From Vreelandella titanicae BH1 (GTDB lineage: Bacteria > Pseudomonadota > Gammaproteobacteria > Pseudomonadales > Halomonadaceae): a stretch of 64,000 bases of DNA. Below are positions 8,987 to 20,033 of the stretch, piece after piece. The translations under genes and the position numbers were made by a program. Each line of letters opens with the position of its first letter. The first letter of the stretch is position 1. Where the stretch lies: contig NZ_AOPO01000006.1 of the NCBI RefSeq assembly GCF_000336575.1, forward strand, positions 186,001 through 250,000, in the 5' to 3' direction. The notes under the pieces were generated by a model that saw nothing but the letters and a program-made list of their open reading frames with translations, did not search any database and was not told the origin of the DNA.

Positions 8987-9646
8987 ATGGCAGAGCGCAG
9001 CGATACGCCTGAAACGAACACGCCACCGCAGCCACTGCTCGAGGATGAGCAGTTGGATAGATTGGACGACTTCCTTGACTCGGATCAAGTGGATGAAGAC
9101 GCCCTGGATCTTATTTCCACCCATGGCTTTTTAGTGGCCCTTGCCGTGGCACCCAGCGAAGTACCGGCGACCCAGTGGCTGACTGAGCTGTTTCAGGGTG
9201 AGCCTCGCTACGCCGATGACGCCGAGCGTGATGAGATTATTACCCTGCTCACACTGTTACGCGACAACGCGGTGGCGGTACTCGAGCAAGGCGGCTTACC
9301 GGAACTGCCGTTTGAACTAACGTTGGGAGGAGAACCCGCCGAGGAAACCCCTATAGGCGACTGGTGTGCGGGCTTTATGGAAGGCGTCTTCAGCGACGAG
9401 AGCGCTTGGTTCCAGGACGATGAAGAGGCCGCCGCCGCCCTGCTGCTACCGTTTATGCTGCTCTCCGGACTGTTCGACGATGAGCCGGACTTGGCCGAGC
9501 TGGCTAAAGATCAAGAACGCCAGGAGTCGCTGGTAGTGCAGTTGCCGGAACTGGTTTTGGATCTTTACCTGCATTACCGCGTGCCACCGGAAACGCCCAA
9601 ACCCAAACCGCGTAAAAAAACGCCTGCAAAAGGTAAAAAGCGCTAG
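8987..9646 (+). CDS. UPF0149 (YecA/YgfB) family protein
   Basis: A 219-residue acidic, mostly alpha-helical protein of the UPF0149 family. The motif DWCAGFMEG, conserved in YgfB/YecA proteins, is near residue 125, and the C-terminus is a lysine/arginine-rich tail (PKPKPRKKTPAKGKKR) that may bind nucleic acid or be flexible. The ATG at 8987 is chosen over the in-frame one at 8954 because GAGG precedes it at a good distance and the extra 11 residues do not look like the family. YgfB affects beta-lactamase regulation in Pseudomonas; whether this paralogue does so is unknown. Confidence 0.82.
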   Translation: MAERSDTPETNTPPQPLLEDEQLDRLDDFLDSDQVDEDALDLISTHGFLVALAVAPSEVPATQWLTELFQGEPRYADDAERDEIITLLTLLRDNAVAVLEQGGLPELPFELTLGGEPAEETPIGDWCAGFMEGVFSDESAWFQDDEEAAAALLLPFMLLSGLFDDEPDLAELAKDQERQESLVVQLPELVLDLYLHYRVPPETPKPKPRKKTPAKGKKR

Positions 9647-9675
9647 GTGCTTAGGCTAAATACTTAGCGTAGACA

Positions 9676-10797
9676 CTATTTAAGCCGCGTTACCATGGCA
9701 TCCAGCACGCCATAGATCCACTCACGGGCGCGCTGCCTCCAGGGGCGCGCCGCCCAAGCCGCGGCGTCTACCTCCTGGCTGGCGGCAAAGTTTCGCTCGA
9801 ACAGTTCGCGCACGTCCGCCGCGAGCTTCGGATCCATTGCTTCCTGGTTTGCCTCTAGGTTCCAGTGCAGATTCCAGTGGTCAAAGTTACACGAACCAAT
9901 GCTCACCCACTCATCGGCGAGCACAAATTTAGCGTGGATAAAGGTCGGCTGAAACTCAAAAATGCGCACCCCAGCCTTGAGCATGGTGTGATAAAAGCGC
10001 TGACCGGCAAAGCGAACGCTGGGATGATCATGCTTTGCCCCCGGTAGCAGTAAGCGTACGTCTATCCCTCTGCGAGCCGCCCGAACCAAACGCCGACGCA
10101 GGGCAAAGGTGGGCACAAAATAGGGTGTGCATAACCAGAGTCGTTCATTTACCTGGCTGACCCGATAATGCAATGAGTGGCGAATCGCTTGATAACGATA
10201 GCCACGCGCCGACATCGCCCGCCCAGGCACGCCATTGGCAAGCGCCTGAGGCTCACGACGCTCTGGGAGAGCCGCCGCGCGTCTATCGCCCTTCTCGACG
10301 CGGGTCAGCCGCGAATGCCATAGGCGCCGAAACAGCAGTTCCCAATCGGCCACCACCGGCCCTTCAATACGCAGGGCAATTTCGTACCAGGCATTCAAAA
10401 ACTCATCCACCGCGCCAAAGCCACCGGTGAACGCCAGCTCGCCGTCAATAACCATTATTTTGCGATGGTCACGGCTCAGGTTCAGCGCTAAAGAGTGGAA
10501 ACCAATGGGGTTAAAAAAGCGCAGCTGAACATCGCCCTGCTTCAGGCGCTGGCGATCACTCCCGGAGAGGCCCATCGAGCCATAGCCATCCAGCAGTAAA
10601 CAGACGCGAACACCGCGCTGCGCTGCATCAGTCAATACCTCAATGACTTGATCTGCAAGCTCCCCTGATTCCATCAAGTAGAGCTCTACCAGCACATAGT
10701 GCCGCGCATTATGCACCGCTTCAAACATAGCGGGCAGAAAGCGTGAGGCCTCCGGCAGCAGCGTAAATCGATTACCTTCTCGCCACGCGTTCTGCAT
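9676..10797 (-). CDS. clsB: Cardiolipin synthase B, phospholipase D superfamily
   Basis: A 373-residue protein with both HKD motifs of the phospholipase D superfamily: HRKIMVID followed by TGGFG in the first half and HAKFVLAD followed by GSCNFD in the second. The opening WREGN also resembles E. coli ClsB. It probably makes cardiolipin by condensing phosphatidylglycerol with another phospholipid at the inner membrane. The start at 10797 is preferred over 10830 because AAGGAG lies just upstream. It has no N-terminal membrane helices, which fits ClsB rather than ClsA. It converges on the UPF0149 gene. Confidence 0.88.
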   Translation of the reverse strand: MQNAWREGNRFTLLPEASRFLPAMFEAVHNARHYVLVELYLMESGELADQVIEVLTDAAQRGVRVCLLLDGYGSMGLSGSDRQRLKQGDVQLRFFNPIGFHSLALNLSRDHRKIMVIDGELAFTGGFGAVDEFLNAWYEIALRIEGPVVADWELLFRRLWHSRLTRVEKGDRRAAALPERREPQALANGVPGRAMSARGYRYQAIRHSLHYRVSQVNERLWLCTPYFVPTFALRRRLVRAARRGIDVRLLLPGAKHDHPSVRFAGQRFYHTMLKAGVRIFEFQPTFIHAKFVLADEWVSIGSCNFDHWNLHWNLEANQEAMDPKLAADVRELFERNFAASQEVDAAAWAARPWRQRAREWIYGVLDAMVTRLK

Positions 10798-10837
10798 GGG
10801 TGCTCCTTGCTTAGCCACTGATAAGTACACTAACGAG

Positions 10838-11557
10838 CTACCGTGCTAATGAGCGATGTACATACAGATCGTAGCGGCTGGTTTTACCCTCAAGGGTATG
10901 TTGCGGCACTGGCCCCGCAATAGGCGGCGCCTTACGGGGGCGCTTAACCACCACGCGATGAGTGGCCACATCCAACGCCGCTTCTAGTAATCGCGGGGCA
11001 TCGTTATCATCACCAGCCAACTCGCGGAACAGACGCATCTCTTTTTTCACCAACGCTGATTTCTCACGATGGGGAAACATCGGATCCAGGTGTATCACCT
11101 GCGGTGAAAAGTGAGCACTGGCAACCAATTCAGCCAGGAATTGAGCCGCATCCCCATGACGCAGTGTCATGCGGGCAACAATATCCACTGTATCGCTATG
11201 CCTGGAGGCACGTTTCAGGCCATCCTCCAGCAGCGCTGCAATCGCTGCAACCCGCTCAATTAACAACACCTGGGCACCTAGGCTGGCCAATACAAACGCA
11301 TCCCGCCCCAACCCTGCCGTAGCATCAACGATGCAGGGCGTCACGCCCTTGGAAAGCCCACAGGCCTTTGCGACCAGCTGACCACGCCCACCACCAAAGC
11401 GGCGCCGATGGGCCGCTTTGCCCGCCACAAAATCAACGCTGAGCGGCTTGCCGTAGCGTTTTTCATCACCGACCAGCGCCAACCCCTCATCGCCCTGCAC
11501 CAAGCGCAGGCCGTCAGGCAGAACGATGCTCTCAACATCGGCCTCAACATCGCTCAT
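10838..11557 (-). CDS. rsmJ: 16S rRNA guanine-N2 methyltransferase RsmJ
   Basis: A 239-residue SAM-dependent methyltransferase. The motif I region ([18 protein letters not shown]) and the catalytic-type motif [12 protein letters not shown] are those of RsmJ (YhiQ), which methylates G1516 of 16S rRNA. Its ATG overlaps the stop of tsaB as ATGA, so translation is likely coupled. Length is close to the E. coli protein (250). Confidence 0.92.
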   Translation of the reverse strand: MSDVEADVESIVLPDGLRLVQGDEGLALVGDEKRYGKPLSVDFVAGKAAHRRRFGGGRGQLVAKACGLSKGVTPCIVDATAGLGRDAFVLASLGAQVLLIERVAAIAALLEDGLKRASRHSDTVDIVARMTLRHGDAAQFLAELVASAHFSPQVIHLDPMFPHREKSALVKKEMRLFRELAGDDNDAPRLLEAALDVATHRVVVKRPRKAPPIAGPVPQHTLEGKTSRYDLYVHRSLAR

Positions 11558-12252
11558 GCGGGCTTTTTCCAGGCAACGTCGTTGCGCAGATAAACCGGCT
11601 GAACCAAGTGCGCGGCCTGCCCCAACCCAGCGGCAAAATCACGCGCCGCCAGCCACGCCATCTCTTCGGCGCGGGGCTCTAAATCATCCAAATGCTGGGG
11701 CATGCTAAGCTGTACATCGACAGTGAAGCGCTCCCACAGCGTAAAGCCGCTGCCTACACCTACCCAGTCGGTTTCGTCGCCTGGCAGACGCAGCGACTCA
11801 GGGGCCAGCACCGCCTCGGCGCTCATCGGAGTAATAGTGTCTTTTAGGCAGTGCCACGTCGCGGCGTACACCTCGCCCATGCGGGCATCTAAGGCAGTCA
11901 CCACGTGGCGGAGGTGATAGCGACGATGGGCCTGAAGGGCCAGCGCCTCTAAAGTAGACACCCCCAGCAACGGGCAGTCCAAACCAAACGCCAACCCCTG
12001 GGCTGCCCCCGCCGCGATACGCAGTCCGGTAAACGAACCCGGCCCCCGGCCAAACGCAACGGCATCAAGCTGGGAAGGGGTTACCTGCGCTTCGGCAAGC
12101 ACTTCGTCCACCATCGGCAGCAGCCTGCGGGTATGGGCGCGGGGCGTCATCTCGAAGCGCGCCAGGCACTCAGTGCCCGAATCACCCTGGCGCAGTAAGG
12201 CTGCAGAACAGGCGCTTGAAGAGGCGTCCAGGGCAAGCAGATGTAACGGCAT
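11554..12252 (-). CDS. tsaB: tRNA t6A37 biosynthesis protein TsaB
   Basis: A 232-residue ASKHA-fold protein with the typical TsaB start ([15 protein letters not shown]), [13 protein letters not shown] and the [13 protein letters not shown] segment. TsaB scaffolds TsaD and TsaE for N6-threonylcarbamoyladenosine formation in ANN-decoding tRNAs. It lacks the metal-binding residues of TsaD, as usual. It overlaps rsmJ by four bases and lies 133 bases after adk on the same strand. Confidence 0.94.
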   Translation of the reverse strand: MPLHLLALDASSSACSAALLRQGDSGTECLARFEMTPRAHTRRLLPMVDEVLAEAQVTPSQLDAVAFGRGPGSFTGLRIAAGAAQGLAFGLDCPLLGVSTLEALALQAHRRYHLRHVVTALDARMGEVYAATWHCLKDTITPMSAEAVLAPESLRLPGDETDWVGVGSGFTLWERFTVDVQLSMPQHLDDLEPRAEEMAWLAARDFAAGLGQAAHLVQPVYLRNDVAWKKPA

Positions 12253-12311
12253 AGCAAGTGGCCACTCGAAAGAAAGGTTGCGGCATTATACCTTTGTCAC
12301 GCCAATACGAC

Positions 12312-12336
12312 GATGACCCGCATTAGGCGGGCCATC
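12312..12336 (-). terminator. Weak hairpin after adk
   Basis: Ten-base arms (12312-12321 and 12327-12336) pair with one G-U wobble around a 5-base loop. It has no T-run on the minus strand, so it may be an mRNA 3' structure or partial terminator before tsaB. Confidence 0.35.
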
Positions 12337-12385
12337 GGCAAAGGCGTAAAATCAGCTAAAGGTTATTATCAACTGAGGGCTCTTA

Positions 12386-13102
<717 letters not shown>

Positions 13103-13109
13103 TTAACTG

Positions 13110-13138
13110 ACAATAACCGCGCCTCTCAAGCGACACAA
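13110..13138 (-). promoter_or_regulatory. Candidate sigma70 promoter of adk
   Basis: On the minus strand, TTGTGT (13133-13138) and TATTGT (13110-13115) are separated by 17 bases, about 70 bases before the adk start codon. The match is by eye. Confidence 0.5.
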
Positions 13139-13262
13139 CTCCCCAAAAGCCTGAGAAACCCGCTTTTGTTTCAATTTTTTTAAATTAAAACAGCCAAATG
13201 CCCTAAATCTACCACTTTGGTCGCCCTGCGAGAGGTTTAGGCAGCATTTACGTTTAGTAAAC

Positions 13263-13292
13263 ACAAGCGGCGCCCCTAGGGGCGCCGCTTGT
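13263..13292 (-). terminator. Terminator of the aceEF operon
   Basis: A near-perfect 30-base palindrome (14-bp arms, 2-base loop) lies 20 bases after the aceF stop codon. On the minus strand it is followed by GTTTACTAAACG. The stem is very GC-rich, so it is a strong barrier even with a poor T-run. Confidence 0.7.
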
Positions 13293-13311
13293 GAAAGCAC
13301 ATCGCTACCAA

Positions 13312-15345
13312 TTACAGCAGTAAGCGACGAATGTCGGTGAGCACATCGGCCAGGAAGGCGGTAAAGCGTGCCGCATCGGCGCCGTTGATCGCACGGTGAT
13401 CGTAGGAGAGCGACAGCGGCATCATCAGGCGCGGCTGGAAGGCACTCCCATCCCAAACCGGCTTCATCTGCGCTTTGGACACGCCCAGAATAGCCACTTC
13501 CGGCGCGTTAACGATCGGTGTAAACGCCGTGCCACCAATCGAACCGAGGCTCGAAATGGTGAAGCAGCCACCGGTCATCTCGTCACGCTTGAGCTTTTTG
13601 GTCTGGGCTTTCTTGCCTAGCTCCGCCATCTCCTTGGCAATCTCGATCAAGGATTTGTTATCGGCGTTGCGCACTACTGGCACCATCAGACCGTCAGGCG
13701 TATCCACGGCAATACCGATATGGACGTAGTTCTTCCATACCAGGGTTTCACCGTCACCCTTCAGACTGACATTGAACTGCGGGAATTTACGCAGCGCAAA
13801 GGCACAGGCTTTGACCATAAACGGCAGCGGCGTTAGCTTGGCGCCCTGGGCTTCCGCTTCCGCCTTCATCGCCTTGCGGAAAGCTTCCAGCTCGGTGATG
13901 TCCGCTTCGTCGAATTGCGTAACGTGGGGCACATTGAGCCAGCTACGATGCAGGTTGGTCGCGCCCATCTTGAGCAGACGCCCCATCGGCTTCTCTTCCA
14001 CTTCACCAAACTGGCTGAAGTCGACTTCCGGAATGGGCGGAATACCCGCGCCGCCAGTAGCCGCGGCTGCCGCACCTGGCTGGGCTTTACCCTGATTGGC
14101 AATCGCCTGCTTCACATAGGACTGTACGTCCTCTTTGAGCACGCGATCTTTCGGGCCGCTGGGTTTAACGAGTCCCAAGTCGACGCCTAGTTCACGAGCC
14201 AGCATGCGTACCGCAGGGCCGGCGTGCACCAGCTTGCCATCCCGGGGCTTATGGGCAGCCATCTGTGCTTCCGGGCTGGGGGTACCGGCCGGAGATTCAG
14301 ACGGTTTAGCGCTGTCCTTGCTGTCACTGCTCTGCGAGGCTTTTTCTGGTGCGGCCTTTTTCGGTGCCGCTTTTTTGGCACCCGCCACTTCCATATAGCC
14401 GATCACATCGCCTTCAGAGACGGTGTCGCCCTCTTTAACGGTCAGCTCAAGAAGCTTGCCTTTGTAGGGGCTGGGCACGTCCATAGAGGCTTTATCAGAC
14501 TCTAGGGTGATCAACGGGTCTTCTTCGTTGACTTCGTCACCTGCCGCTACGCCGATCTCGATAATCGGCACATCAGAGGAGCCAGAAAGATCCGGTACGC
14601 GAATCTCTTTGCGCTCCGGCTCGCCGCTAGCGGCCTCTTCCTGATCATCTTCAGCCGTTTCTTCCGGCTCGCTACTGGCTTGGCTAGAGGACGGTTTTGG
14701 AGAAGAGCTCTCTTCCGGTGCGTCTTCGCTGTCGCCGCCCTCGCCGACGATCTCCATCTGGCCGATGACATCGCCTTCAGAGACGGTGTCACCCTCTTTC
14801 ACGGTAAAACTGACGATCTTACCGCTATGGGGGCTGGGCACGTCCATGGAGGCTTTGTCAGACTCCAACGTGATCAAGGTGTCTTCGGCCTCAACCTCAT
14901 CGCCTTCGCTGACCGCGACTTCGATAATTTCGACGCTGTCCGAGCCGCCGAGATCGGGCACTTTGATATCCACCGTCTGCTTACCGCCGGCTGACTTTTT
15001 AGCTGCGGGCTTCTGCTCTTGAGACGGCTCTTTGGGTTTTTCTTGCTTCGCTGGGGCCTCTTCAGGCTGGCTGTCAGACGAGCTCTCTTGTTTCTCGTCG
15101 CCGCCACCTTCGACTTCCAGCTCAACGATATCGTCACCTTCCGAGACGCTATCGCCTTCTTTGACCAGCACTTTGAGTACCTTGCCGCCTTTCGGGGCCG
15201 GTACGTCCATGCTGGCTTTGTCGGATTCCAGCGTGATTAGGGTGTCTTCCGCTTCAATGACGTCGCCTTCTGACACCGCAATCTCGATGATTTCGACATC
15301 GGTATCGCCGCCGATATCGGGAACTTTGATGATTTCGCTACTCAA
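13312..15345 (-). CDS. aceF: Dihydrolipoyl acetyltransferase (PDH E2), three lipoyl domains
   Basis: A 677-residue E2 core of pyruvate dehydrogenase. Three lipoyl domains carry the lipoylated lysine in DKASMD at Lys43, Lys164 and Lys285, joined by Pro/Ser/Glu/Lys-rich flexible linkers. A peripheral-subunit binding domain (about 375-420) and the catalytic domain follow, with the active-site motif YDHRAING near the C-terminus. It moves acetyl groups from E1 to CoA. The start is TTG, supported by AAGGAG eight bases upstream. It is cotranscribed after aceE with a 58-base gap holding a hairpin. No lpd (E3) follows, so E3 must be coded elsewhere. Confidence 0.97.
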   Translation of the reverse strand: MSSEIIKVPDIGGDTDVEIIEIAVSEGDVIEAEDTLITLESDKASMDVPAPKGGKVLKVLVKEGDSVSEGDDIVELEVEGGGDEKQESSSDSQPEEAPAKQEKPKEPSQEQKPAAKKSAGGKQTVDIKVPDLGGSDSVEIIEVAVSEGDEVEAEDTLITLESDKASMDVPSPHSGKIVSFTVKEGDTVSEGDVIGQMEIVGEGGDSEDAPEESSSPKPSSSQASSEPEETAEDDQEEAASGEPERKEIRVPDLSGSSDVPIIEIGVAAGDEVNEEDPLITLESDKASMDVPSPYKGKLLELTVKEGDTVSEGDVIGYMEVAGAKKAAPKKAAPEKASQSSDSKDSAKPSESPAGTPSPEAQMAAHKPRDGKLVHAGPAVRMLARELGVDLGLVKPSGPKDRVLKEDVQSYVKQAIANQGKAQPGAAAAATGGAGIPPIPEVDFSQFGEVEEKPMGRLLKMGATNLHRSWLNVPHVTQFDEADITELEAFRKAMKAEAEAQGAKLTPLPFMVKACAFALRKFPQFNVSLKGDGETLVWKNYVHIGIAVDTPDGLMVPVVRNADNKSLIEIAKEMAELGKKAQTKKLKRDEMTGGCFTISSLGSIGGTAFTPIVNAPEVAILGVSKAQMKPVWDGSAFQPRLMMPLSLSYDHRAINGADAARFTAFLADVLTDIRRLLL

Positions 15346-15373
15346 GGTCGCGCTCCTTCCAAATCGGATCGAG

Positions 15374-15395
15374 CCGGTGGGCCACCGCCCACCGG
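15374..15395 (-). other. Hairpin between aceE and aceF
   Basis: Perfect 9-bp GC-rich arms (15374-15382 and 15387-15395) with loop CACC lie in the 58-base intergenic mRNA. It has no T-run, so an RNA stability or processing element is more likely than a terminator. Confidence 0.5.
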
Positions 15396-15403
15396 TCAGC
15401 GGT

Positions 15404-18076
15404 TTAGCTAGTCAGCGGGTTAGGCTTATGGGCATCAATGCCGTACTTCTTAAGCGCTTCACCAACCTGCTTGCGATCTATCTCGCCACGCTCAGCCAGC
15501 GCACGTAGCGCCGCCACGGTCACGAAGTAGCGATCTACTTCGAAGAAGTAGCGCAGCTTCTCGCGGGTGTCTGAACGGCCAAAGCCATCGGTACCCAGTA
15601 CAGTGTAGTCACCCGGTACCCAGGCACGCACTTGATCGGCATACAGCTTCATGTAGTCGGTCGACGCGATCACCGGGCCGTCGCGCCCTTCCAGGCACTG
15701 TGTGACGTGAGGCTTGTTGGCCTCGGCGTCTGGGTTCAGGAAGGCTTCACGATCCAGCAGCAGCGCTTCACGACGCAGCTCGTTAAAGCTGGTCACGCTC
15801 CAGATGTCGGCGCCGATGCCCCAATCGTTCTCAAGCAACTCAGCGGCAGCTTCCACTTCGCGCAGAATGGTGCCAGAGCCCAGCAGTTGAACGCGGCCCT
15901 TGTCACCCTTGGTTTCGCGCAGTAGGTACATGCCTTTAACGATATCGTCGGCGGGGACGTTTTCCAGCGCGGGGTGTTCGTAGTTCTCGTTCATCACCGT
16001 CAGATAGTAGAAGCAGTTCTCCTTGTCGGTGAACATGCGCTTCAGGCCATCCTGCAGAATGACGGCGACTTCATGGGCATAGGTCGGGTCGTAGCTGCGG
16101 CAGTTGGGGATGGTGGAGGCCTGAATCAGGCTGTGGCCATCCTGGTGCTGCAGGCCTTCGCCGTTAAGCGTGGTGCGCCCTGCGGTGCCGCCGACCATAA
16201 AGCCACGGGCTTGCAGGTCACCCGCCGCCCAGGCCAGATCGCCGATACGCTGGAAGCCAAACATCGAGTAGTAGATGTAGAACGGCAGCAGCGTGACGTT
16301 GTTGTTGCTGTAGGAGGTCGCCGCGGCGATCCAGGCCGACATGGCGCCTGCTTCGGTAATGCCCTCTTCGAGAATCTGACCTTTCTGATCCTCGCGGTAG
16401 AACATGATCTGGCCTTTATCCACCGGCTCGTACTTCTGACCTTCCGAGGTGTAGATACCCAACTGACGGAACATGCCTTCCATACCGAAGGTACGCGCTT
16501 CGTCAGGGATAATCGGCACCACCTTCTTGCCCAGCGTCTTATCTTTGACCAGGCCGTTAAGCACCCGCACAAACGCCATGGTGGTCGAGACTTCACGCCC
16601 TTTCGAGCCGCCCATTTGCGAGGCAAAGGTCTTGTCTTCGAGGCTGGGGATTTCCAGCGCCTCGAAGTCGCTTTGACGGCTGGGTAGGTAGCCGCCCAGA
16701 CGCTCGCGCTGCAGGTGCATGTACTTGAGCTCGGGAGAGTCGTCTTCCGGCTTGTAGTACGGCACGTCTTTGAGCTGCTCGTCGGTTAACGGAATACCGA
16801 AGCGGTCGCGGAAGGTCTTGAGCGCTTCATACTCCATGCTCTTGACCTGGTGCGCTTCGTTGGCCGCTTCGCCATCGCCGCTACCCATACCGTAACCTTT
16901 AACGGTGTGCGCCAGGATGACCGTGGGCTTGCCGTTGGAGGTGTTAACCGCCTCGTTATACGCCGCGTAAACCTTGAACGGATCGTGGCCACCGCGGTTG
17001 AGCTTCCAGATATCTTCGTCGGAGAGGTCTTTGACCATCGCCTCGGTTTCTGGATATTTGCCAAAGAAGTGCTCACGGGTGTAAGCGCCGCCGTTGGCTT
17101 TGTAGTTCTGGTACTCGCCGTCGACCGCTTCGTCCATGCGTTTCTGAAGGATGCCTTTTTTATCCTTCTCGAACAGCGGATCCCAGTGACGCCCCCAGAC
17201 GACCTTGATCACGTTCCAGCCCGCACCACGGAAGACGCCTTCGAACTCGTCCATCACCCGCGAGTTGCCGCGCACAGGGCCGTCAAGGCGCTGCAGGTTA
17301 CAGTTGATGACGAAGATCAGGTTGTCGAGGTTTTCGCGACCGGCCAGTGAAATGGCGCCCAGGGATTCCGGCTCGTCACACTCGCCGTCGCCCATGAAGC
17401 ACCAGATCTTGCGGTCATACATATCCTTCAGCTCACGGTGATGCAGGTACTTCATCACGTGCGCTTGATAGATAGCCTGAATCGGGCCCAGCCCCATGGA
17501 GACCGTGGGGAACTGCCAGTAGTCCGGCATTAACCACGGGTGCGGGTAGGAAGAGAGGCCATCGCCATCGACTTCCTGGCGGAACCTGTCCATCTGCTCT
17601 TCCGATAGACGCCCTTCCAAATAGGAACGTGCGTAGATGCCCGGTGCTACGTGGCCCTGAATATAAATCAGGTCACCGGCAAAATCGCCCTGAGGCGCGC
17701 GGAAGAAGTGGTTAAAGCCCACGTCATACAGGGTAGCCGAGGACATAAAACTGGCAATGTGGCCACCCAGGCCCGGCTTGGCGCGGTTATTACGAATCAC
17801 CTGGGCAATGGCGTTGTAACGGATCAAGGAGCGGATACGGCGCTCCATGAACAGGTCGCCAGGCATCGGTGCTTCGCGGTGAACCGGGATCGTATTACGG
17901 TGCGGGGTCGTCACCGAGAAGGGCACCTTCATGCCGTCCCGGCGCAGGCGATCCGCCAGGCGGGTCATCAGGTAGCGGGCACGATCTTCGCCCTCACGAT
18001 CCAATACCGATTCCAGGGAATCAATCCATTCCGTGGTTTCGATCGGATCGAGATCTTCTCTTGTCTCCAGACTCAT
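15404..18076 (-). CDS. aceE: Pyruvate dehydrogenase E1 component, homodimeric type
   Basis: An 890-residue thiamine-diphosphate enzyme that decarboxylates pyruvate and reductively acetylates the lipoyl arms of AceF. The TPP-binding motif starts at [10 protein letters not shown] and ends at [10 protein letters not shown]. The length and the start ([18 protein letters not shown]) match the homodimeric E1 of gammaproteobacteria (E. coli 887). The start follows GGAGAGACCTCT. It is the first gene of an aceE-aceF operon and is preceded by a 405-base region that probably holds its promoter and a long leader. No pdhR-like regulator gene is adjacent. Confidence 0.98.
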   Translation of the reverse strand: MSLETREDLDPIETTEWIDSLESVLDREGEDRARYLMTRLADRLRRDGMKVPFSVTTPHRNTIPVHREAPMPGDLFMERRIRSLIRYNAIAQVIRNNRAKPGLGGHIASFMSSATLYDVGFNHFFRAPQGDFAGDLIYIQGHVAPGIYARSYLEGRLSEEQMDRFRQEVDGDGLSSYPHPWLMPDYWQFPTVSMGLGPIQAIYQAHVMKYLHHRELKDMYDRKIWCFMGDGECDEPESLGAISLAGRENLDNLIFVINCNLQRLDGPVRGNSRVMDEFEGVFRGAGWNVIKVVWGRHWDPLFEKDKKGILQKRMDEAVDGEYQNYKANGGAYTREHFFGKYPETEAMVKDLSDEDIWKLNRGGHDPFKVYAAYNEAVNTSNGKPTVILAHTVKGYGMGSGDGEAANEAHQVKSMEYEALKTFRDRFGIPLTDEQLKDVPYYKPEDDSPELKYMHLQRERLGGYLPSRQSDFEALEIPSLEDKTFASQMGGSKGREVSTTMAFVRVLNGLVKDKTLGKKVVPIIPDEARTFGMEGMFRQLGIYTSEGQKYEPVDKGQIMFYREDQKGQILEEGITEAGAMSAWIAAATSYSNNNVTLLPFYIYYSMFGFQRIGDLAWAAGDLQARGFMVGGTAGRTTLNGEGLQHQDGHSLIQASTIPNCRSYDPTYAHEVAVILQDGLKRMFTDKENCFYYLTVMNENYEHPALENVPADDIVKGMYLLRETKGDKGRVQLLGSGTILREVEAAAELLENDWGIGADIWSVTSFNELRREALLLDREAFLNPDAEANKPHVTQCLEGRDGPVIASTDYMKLYADQVRAWVPGDYTVLGTDGFGRSDTREKLRYFFEVDRYFVTVAALRALAERGEIDRKQVGEALKKYGIDAHKPNPLTS

Positions 18077-18481
18077 AGAGGTCTCTCCGAATGACGATAA
18101 ATGACAAAAATCCCCGCTACCCTGAAGGGCCTGGGGCGGCGGCGTGGTACTACACCACGTGCCAACATTCAGCCGGTGATTAAACGCCGGATAGGGGTTT
18201 TAGCTCTACATTCAACAAGCTACGTAACTATTGATGTAGTAAAGCTACACAATTCTGTTAGAAGTTAGCCTTTTGTATAGGCGAAGATACCTCAAAGTCG
18301 CCACGCTGCCAATTCCGTCGCAGCGGAAAAGCCTATCGAAAACAAACTATTGCACTGCAACATAAGCAATTCATAGAGCATTTGCCATTGCGACCAAATA
18401 GTCATCCGATGTAATTAAACTACCGTTTTATTGCGTTATTAGTGAAATACTTAGCACACGGGGAAAAACGTAATCGAACCG
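18077..18481 (-). promoter_or_regulatory. Long region upstream of aceE
   Basis: A 405-base non-coding stretch between ampD and aceE. It holds an inverted repeat CGTGGT-N5-ACCACG (18143-18159), recurring TGTAGCT/CGTAGCT motifs around 18210-18250, and mutually exclusive pairing options at 18277-18336: ATAGGC with GCCTAT, GGCGA with TCGCC, and GCTGC with GCAGC. I see no open reading frame with a convincing start. The promoter could not be placed with confidence. Confidence 0.4.
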
Positions 18482-19063
18482 CTAACGCTCAACACGCAAT
18501 GTCAGCAGTTGCTGGAAATACGCCCAATCAAACGCCGGACCAGGATCCGTTTTGCGCAGCGGCGCCACATGGGCATGGCTGGTAATACGACTGCTATCTA
18601 GCTGAGGGTTGCGCGCCATTAGCCACACCACTGCTTCCACCAGAGTGTCATACTGTGCTTTGCGATAGGGGGTAACGTCATCCCCTTCAAGCTCAATCCC
18701 CACCGAGAAATCGTTGAGCGCCCTTCGCCAGCTTAGCTGGCGGGCATCCCACCAGTTGGAGCGCCCAGCATGCCAAGCACGCTGATCTGTATCAACAAAC
18801 TGCACGCACTCACCATCGCGACGGATAAGCAGGTGTGCGGAGACTCTTAAGTGAGCAATTTCGGCGAAAAATGGATGTTCGTCTACCGCCAATTGATTGG
18901 TAAATAGCGCTTCAATAGCATTACCACTAAACTGACCAGGCGGAAGACTGATCGCATGAATCACGAGCAACGACACCTCACCGGTGGGCCGAGGGTCACA
19001 GTTCGGTGAAACGACTTTACGCGCGCTTTCCCACCACCCGTCAAGGGGTTGTTTATTTTCCAC
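18482..19063 (-). CDS. ampD: 1,6-anhydro-N-acetylmuramyl-L-alanine amidase AmpD
   Basis: A 193-residue cytoplasmic zinc amidase of the N-acetylmuramoyl-L-alanine amidase 2 family that cuts the stem peptide from anhydromuropeptides during cell-wall recycling and so keeps AmpR-type beta-lactamase induction low. Family signatures seen are [10 protein letters not shown] (zinc His), [29 protein letters not shown] and [14 protein letters not shown] (zinc His and Asp). The GTG at 19063 is preferred to the TTG at 19069, because AAGGAG is nine bases from the GTG but only three from the TTG. No ampE follows. Confidence 0.94.
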   Translation of the reverse strand: MENKQPLDGWWESARKVVSPNCDPRPTGEVSLLVIHAISLPPGQFSGNAIEALFTNQLAVDEHPFFAEIAHLRVSAHLLIRRDGECVQFVDTDQRAWHAGRSNWWDARQLSWRRALNDFSVGIELEGDDVTPYRKAQYDTLVEAVVWLMARNPQLDSSRITSHAHVAPLRKTDPGPAFDWAYFQQLLTLRVER

Positions 19064-19107
19064 TGGCAAGGGCTCCTTTACGTTAGCGCTCTCTTTCTCT
19101 GTTCTCT

Positions 19108-19137
19108 TTCACCTTCACCGCTGTTTTTCACTACAAT
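19108..19137 (+). promoter_or_regulatory. Candidate promoter of nadC
   Basis: TTCACC (19108-19113) and TACAAT (19132-19137) are spaced by 18 bases, about 40 bases before the nadC start, in the divergent ampD/nadC gap. Confidence 0.4.
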
Positions 19138-19175
19138 GCCCGTCATCGAAGACGACGTTCAGGGAATCCACGGCC

Positions 19176-20030
19176 ATGCATTATCAATCCGCTCTTGCTG
19201 AAGAAATCCGCGCCAGCGCCGCCCGCTTGCTGTCAGAAGACGTTGGCCCGGGTGATATTACCGCGCAATTGATCCCTGAACACCAGTGGGCCAGCGCCGA
19301 CGTTATTACCCGTGAAGCCGCCATACTGTGCGGAGCACCCTGGGTAGATGAGCTGTTTCGCCGCCTGGATAGTCGGGTAAGCCTGACCTGGCACGCCGCT
19401 GACGGCGATAAGCTAGAGGCTGAACAGTGTTTCTTAACCCTGGAGGGCCCCGCCCGTGTCCTGCTTACCGGCGAGCGGGCGGCGCTTAACGTATTGCAAA
19501 CGCTGTCTGCCACCGCCACCGCCACCCGCGCATATGTCGACCTGATTGAAGACACCGGCGTTCGCCTGCTTGATACGCGTAAAACGCTGCCCGGCATGCG
19601 CTTAGCGCAGAAATATGCGGTCACCTGCGGTGGCGGCCACAACCACCGCATTGGCCTATGGGACGCGTTTTTGATCAAAGAGAACCATATTGCCGCCTGT
19701 GGAGGCATTCAAGCGGCGGTTGCGCAAGCGCGCAAGTTAGCCAACGACCTGCCCGTGGAAGTCGAGGTAGAAACCTTTGAAGAGTTGGATCAGGCATTGG
19801 CCGCGGGAGCTGATATTGTCATGCTCGACAATTTCGCCATCGAAGACCTGCACGTTGCCGTGGAAATTAACGGCGGCCGAGCCACCCTGGAAGCTTCAGG
19901 CAATGTGGATGCTGCCACCCTGCGGGCAATTGCCGATACCGGTGTTGACTGTATATCGAGCGGCGCACTGACCAAGGACATCGCCTCGATCGATCTTTCC
20001 ATGCGCATTACCCGCAGCTATAGCGTTTGA
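19176..20030 (+). CDS. nadC: Nicotinate-nucleotide diphosphorylase (carboxylating)
   Basis: A 284-residue enzyme that turns quinolinate and PRPP into nicotinate mononucleotide, the step after NadA and NadB in NAD synthesis. Motifs seen are [52 protein letters not shown] and [12 protein letters not shown]. The frame stays open upstream to 18984, but the ATG at 19176 gives the family length and follows AGGGA. nadA lies about 8 kb away at 28271. Confidence 0.97.
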   Translation: MHYQSALAEEIRASAARLLSEDVGPGDITAQLIPEHQWASADVITREAAILCGAPWVDELFRRLDSRVSLTWHAADGDKLEAEQCFLTLEGPARVLLTGERAALNVLQTLSATATATRAYVDLIEDTGVRLLDTRKTLPGMRLAQKYAVTCGGGHNHRIGLWDAFLIKENHIAACGGIQAAVAQARKLANDLPVEVEVETFEELDQALAAGADIVMLDNFAIEDLHVAVEINGGRATLEASGNVDAATLRAIADTGVDCISSGALTKDIASIDLSMRITRSYSV

Positions 20031-20033
20031 TGA

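Noticed and set aside
18984..19175. N-terminal extension of NadC
   Set aside because: It overlaps the ampD coding region and is not NadC-like; the ATG at 19176 has the right length and a ribosome site.
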